Of a DNA stretch of 64,000 nt, positions 62,520 to 64,000 are shown in pieces (the first letter of the stretch is position 1; every line of letters starts with the position of its first letter). The stretch is taken from assembly GCF_014843355.1 (NCBI RefSeq), contig NZ_CP062137.1:1860001-1924000 (forward strand), read 5' to 3'. The notes below the pieces were generated by a model. It did not search any database. It saw only the letters and a program-made list of their open reading frames with translations, and was not told the DNA's origin. A program made the position numbers and the translations under genes. Origin of the DNA: Actinobacillus sp. GY-402 (lineage in GTDB: Bacteria; Pseudomonadota; Gammaproteobacteria; Enterobacterales; Pasteurellaceae).

Positions 62520-63095
62520 TTATAATTTCTTCAACACATGACCGTCCAAACGGTAAACCTCTCCTGTATGCGGACATCGGGCTTCGGCTTGTCCCGACAA
62601 CGGCAAATCCAATTGTTCGCCGTATTCGCTCATCCAACCGATTTGTTTGGCGGGCACACCTACCATTAAGGCATAATCCGGCACATCCCGGTTGATCACC
62701 GCACCTGCGCCGATAAAGGCGTAAGCGCCGATCGTCACACCGCATACAATGGTGGAATTGGCGCCCAAAGTCGCACCTTTTTTTACCAAAGTATCTTTAT
62801 ATTCGCTTTTCCGCTCAATCAACGAACGCGGGTTGTACACATTGGTAAAAACCATGCTCGGACCGCAAAAAACCCCTTCTTCCAAATACACATTGTCGTA
62901 TACGGAAACGTTATTCTGAATTTTGCAACGATCGCCGATGCGGACTTTATTGCCCACAAACACGTTTTGTCCCAGCGACACCTCTTTCCCGATTTTGGCG
63001 CCGCCGCATACGTGGGCGAAATGCCAAACTCTTGAGCCGTCGCCGATCTCGGCACCCTCGTCAACGATTGCCGACGGATGTTGATAATAGTTCAT
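62520..63095 (-). CDS. wlbB: UDP-sugar 3-N-acetyltransferase (WlbB/WbpD-like)
   Basis: 191 aa from ATG 63095; the longer frame upstream has no SD. Left-handed beta-helix hexapeptide repeats ([40 protein letters not shown]). Catalytic His of the family lies in WHFAHV. Acetylates the 3-amino group made by WlbC. Confidence 0.87.
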   Translation of the reverse strand: MNYYQHPSAIVDEGAEIGDGSRVWHFAHVCGGAKIGKEVSLGQNVFVGNKVRIGDRCKIQNNVSVYDNVYLEEGVFCGPSMVFTNVYNPRSLIERKSEYKDTLVKKGATLGANSTIVCGVTIGAYAFIGAGAVINRDVPDYALMVGVPAKQIGWMSEYGEQLDLPLSGQAEARCPHTGEVYRLDGHVLKKL

Positions 63096-63302
63096 AATGT
63101 TGGTTTCCCGTTGAATAGTTGAATGGATATCGCTTCGCGTTTTATACAAAATTCTTAAAGATTAAATGCAATCCTCGAATGGGCTATGTATAAATTATGG
63201 TCAAAAAACAATCTAAAAAAACGTTGCTTTTTGTGACCGCACTTTTATATAGCCCAAACTCGAATTGCAATTGAACTGCTTGCTAGTGCACTCAATTGAG
63301 GT
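63096..63302. other. wlbA-wlbB intergenic gap
   Basis: 207 bp without a gene. Contains an uptake complement (63236-63244) inside a 25-base stretch shared with 41517-41545, and an imperfect hairpin (TATATAGCCCA region). An internal promoter is possible but not evident. Confidence 0.5.
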
Positions 63303-64000
63303 TTATTTTTGTAATAATTTTGTTAAAAACGGATGCGGATTGGTCGGATTCGCTATCACGTCGGCATGACGGATATGTTCCACCGTCTCGATCGCCGTGC
63401 GGTTTTCTTCCAAGCCGTAACCCTTGCCTTCCAGAATGCGTTGATAGCTTTGGGTGTGCAAATCGGTGAAGCCGCCGGAAAATTCCAGTTCTTCGTTTTC
63501 AATCGTAATGCTGCGATAGGTGAGTTTTTCACCCTGCACCGCATTTGCCGGTAAATTGTTGGCATCAATAGACAAGAACCAACGAACCCGCGCACGTTTG
63601 TATTCCAAATAACCGGAAACGGTTTTCTCATCGCGATAATGCACTTCGTTTTTCACCACATCACCGAAAATGAAATGCAGCATATCGTAGAAATGTACGC
63701 CGATGTTGGTGGCGACGCCGCCGGATTTTTGATCTACGCCTTTCCAGGATTTCAAATACCATTTGCCGCGCGAGGTCAGATAGGTTAAATCCACATCGAA
63801 CACTTTATCCGCCGGCGCAGATTCCACTTTATCGCGCAAAGCGATAATCGACGGATGCAGACGTAGCTGCAGAATGGAATTTACTTTCGCGCCGTATTTT
63901 TGTTCGTATTCGGACAACACGTCCAAATCGGCGGAATTCAATACCAACGGTTTCTCACAGATCACGTTGATGCCGTTTTTTAAGGCGAATTTCATGTGCG
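63303..64000 (-). CDS. wlbA: UDP-GlcNAcA 3-dehydrogenase (WlbA/WbpB-like), N-terminus outside window
   Basis: Gfo/Idh/MocA oxidoreductase; the frame is open to the window edge, so the Met near 63995 is internal. Visible are the dinucleotide-domain motif CEKPLVLN, then LQLRLHPSIIALRDKVE and KSGGVATNIGVHFYDMLHFI. Oxidises C3 of UDP-GlcNAc-uronic acid with NAD. First of the wlbA-wlbB-wlbC set. Confidence 0.87.
   Translation of the reverse strand, partial: HMKFALKNGINVICEKPLVLNSADLDVLSEYEQKYGAKVNSILQLRLHPSIIALRDKVESAPADKVFDVDLTYLTSRGKWYLKSWKGVDQKSGGVATNIGVHFYDMLHFIFGDVVKNEVHYRDEKTVSGYLEYKRARVRWFLSIDANNLPANAVQGEKLTYRSITIENEELEFSGGFTDLHTQSYQRILEGKGYGLEENRTAIETVEHIRHADVIANPTNPHPFLTKLLQK

Overview
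The window is chromosomal DNA of a Pasteurellaceae bacterium. The 9-base DNA-uptake core AAGTGCGGT (or its complement) recurs throughout, often as part of terminators. The host genes (fruBK, glpE/glpG/glpR, the four-tRNA-tufB cluster, coaA, a Wza/Wzc polysaccharide locus) are of the type found in Haemophilus, Actinobacillus, Mannheimia and Basfia. Species cannot be fixed from the sequence alone; the Basfia/Mannheimia succiniciproducens and Actinobacillus succinogenes group is my best guess.

Layout. 1-5.4 kb holds host genes: fructose PTS (fruK partial, fruB), a lipoprotein, glpE, a small membrane protein, glpG and glpR. 5639-42805 is a complete-length transposable prophage of 37,167 bp. It starts TGTAACC, ends GGCTACA, carries Mu-type end-binding repeats, and is bracketed by a 5-bp duplication GCAGA. 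It split a host gene for a PD-(D/E)XK nuclease-like protein; the two halves lie at 5409-5638 and 42806-43510 and rejoin in frame at 309 aa. 43.5-46.4 kb has tufB, four tRNA genes and coaA. 46.5-64 kb is a minus-strand surface polysaccharide operon, transcribed from beyond the right edge through wlbA, wlbB, wlbC, glycosyltransferases, wzx, wzy, a sugar-phosphate transferase, a 4,6-dehydratase, wza and wzc.

The prophage combines Mu-like early genes (repressor, Ner-like, MuA, MuB, Gam, GemA, Mor) and a Mu-like head with a non-contractile, lambda/D3112-like tail (tail tube, long tape measure, Fe-S hub-like protein, J-like tip). Accessory modules are a 77-nt C4-type antisense RNA with an AntA/AntB antirepressor, a GH108 endolysin with an embedded Rz/Rz1-like spanin pair, a reverse-strand membrane moron, and a Dam-like methyltransferase preceded by a 17-unit tetranucleotide repeat that can phase-vary.

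Two things stand out. First, the 136-bp gap between the minor head gene and gene G contains, on the opposite strand, a self-contained RNA gene: promoter, a 67-nt tRNA-like cloverleaf with canonical D- and T-arm residues but a GCAA tetraloop hairpin in place of the anticodon arm, and a rho-independent terminator. I know of no described RNA like it. Second, the prophage carries roughly 25 one-base indels, nearly all in short homopolymers, affecting about 16 genes, while about 27 kb of flanking host DNA shows none. Either the phage is decaying by slippage or this region was assembled from several similar prophage copies. The Wzc-like protein also lacks key Walker residues and the tyrosine tail expected of a BY-kinase.
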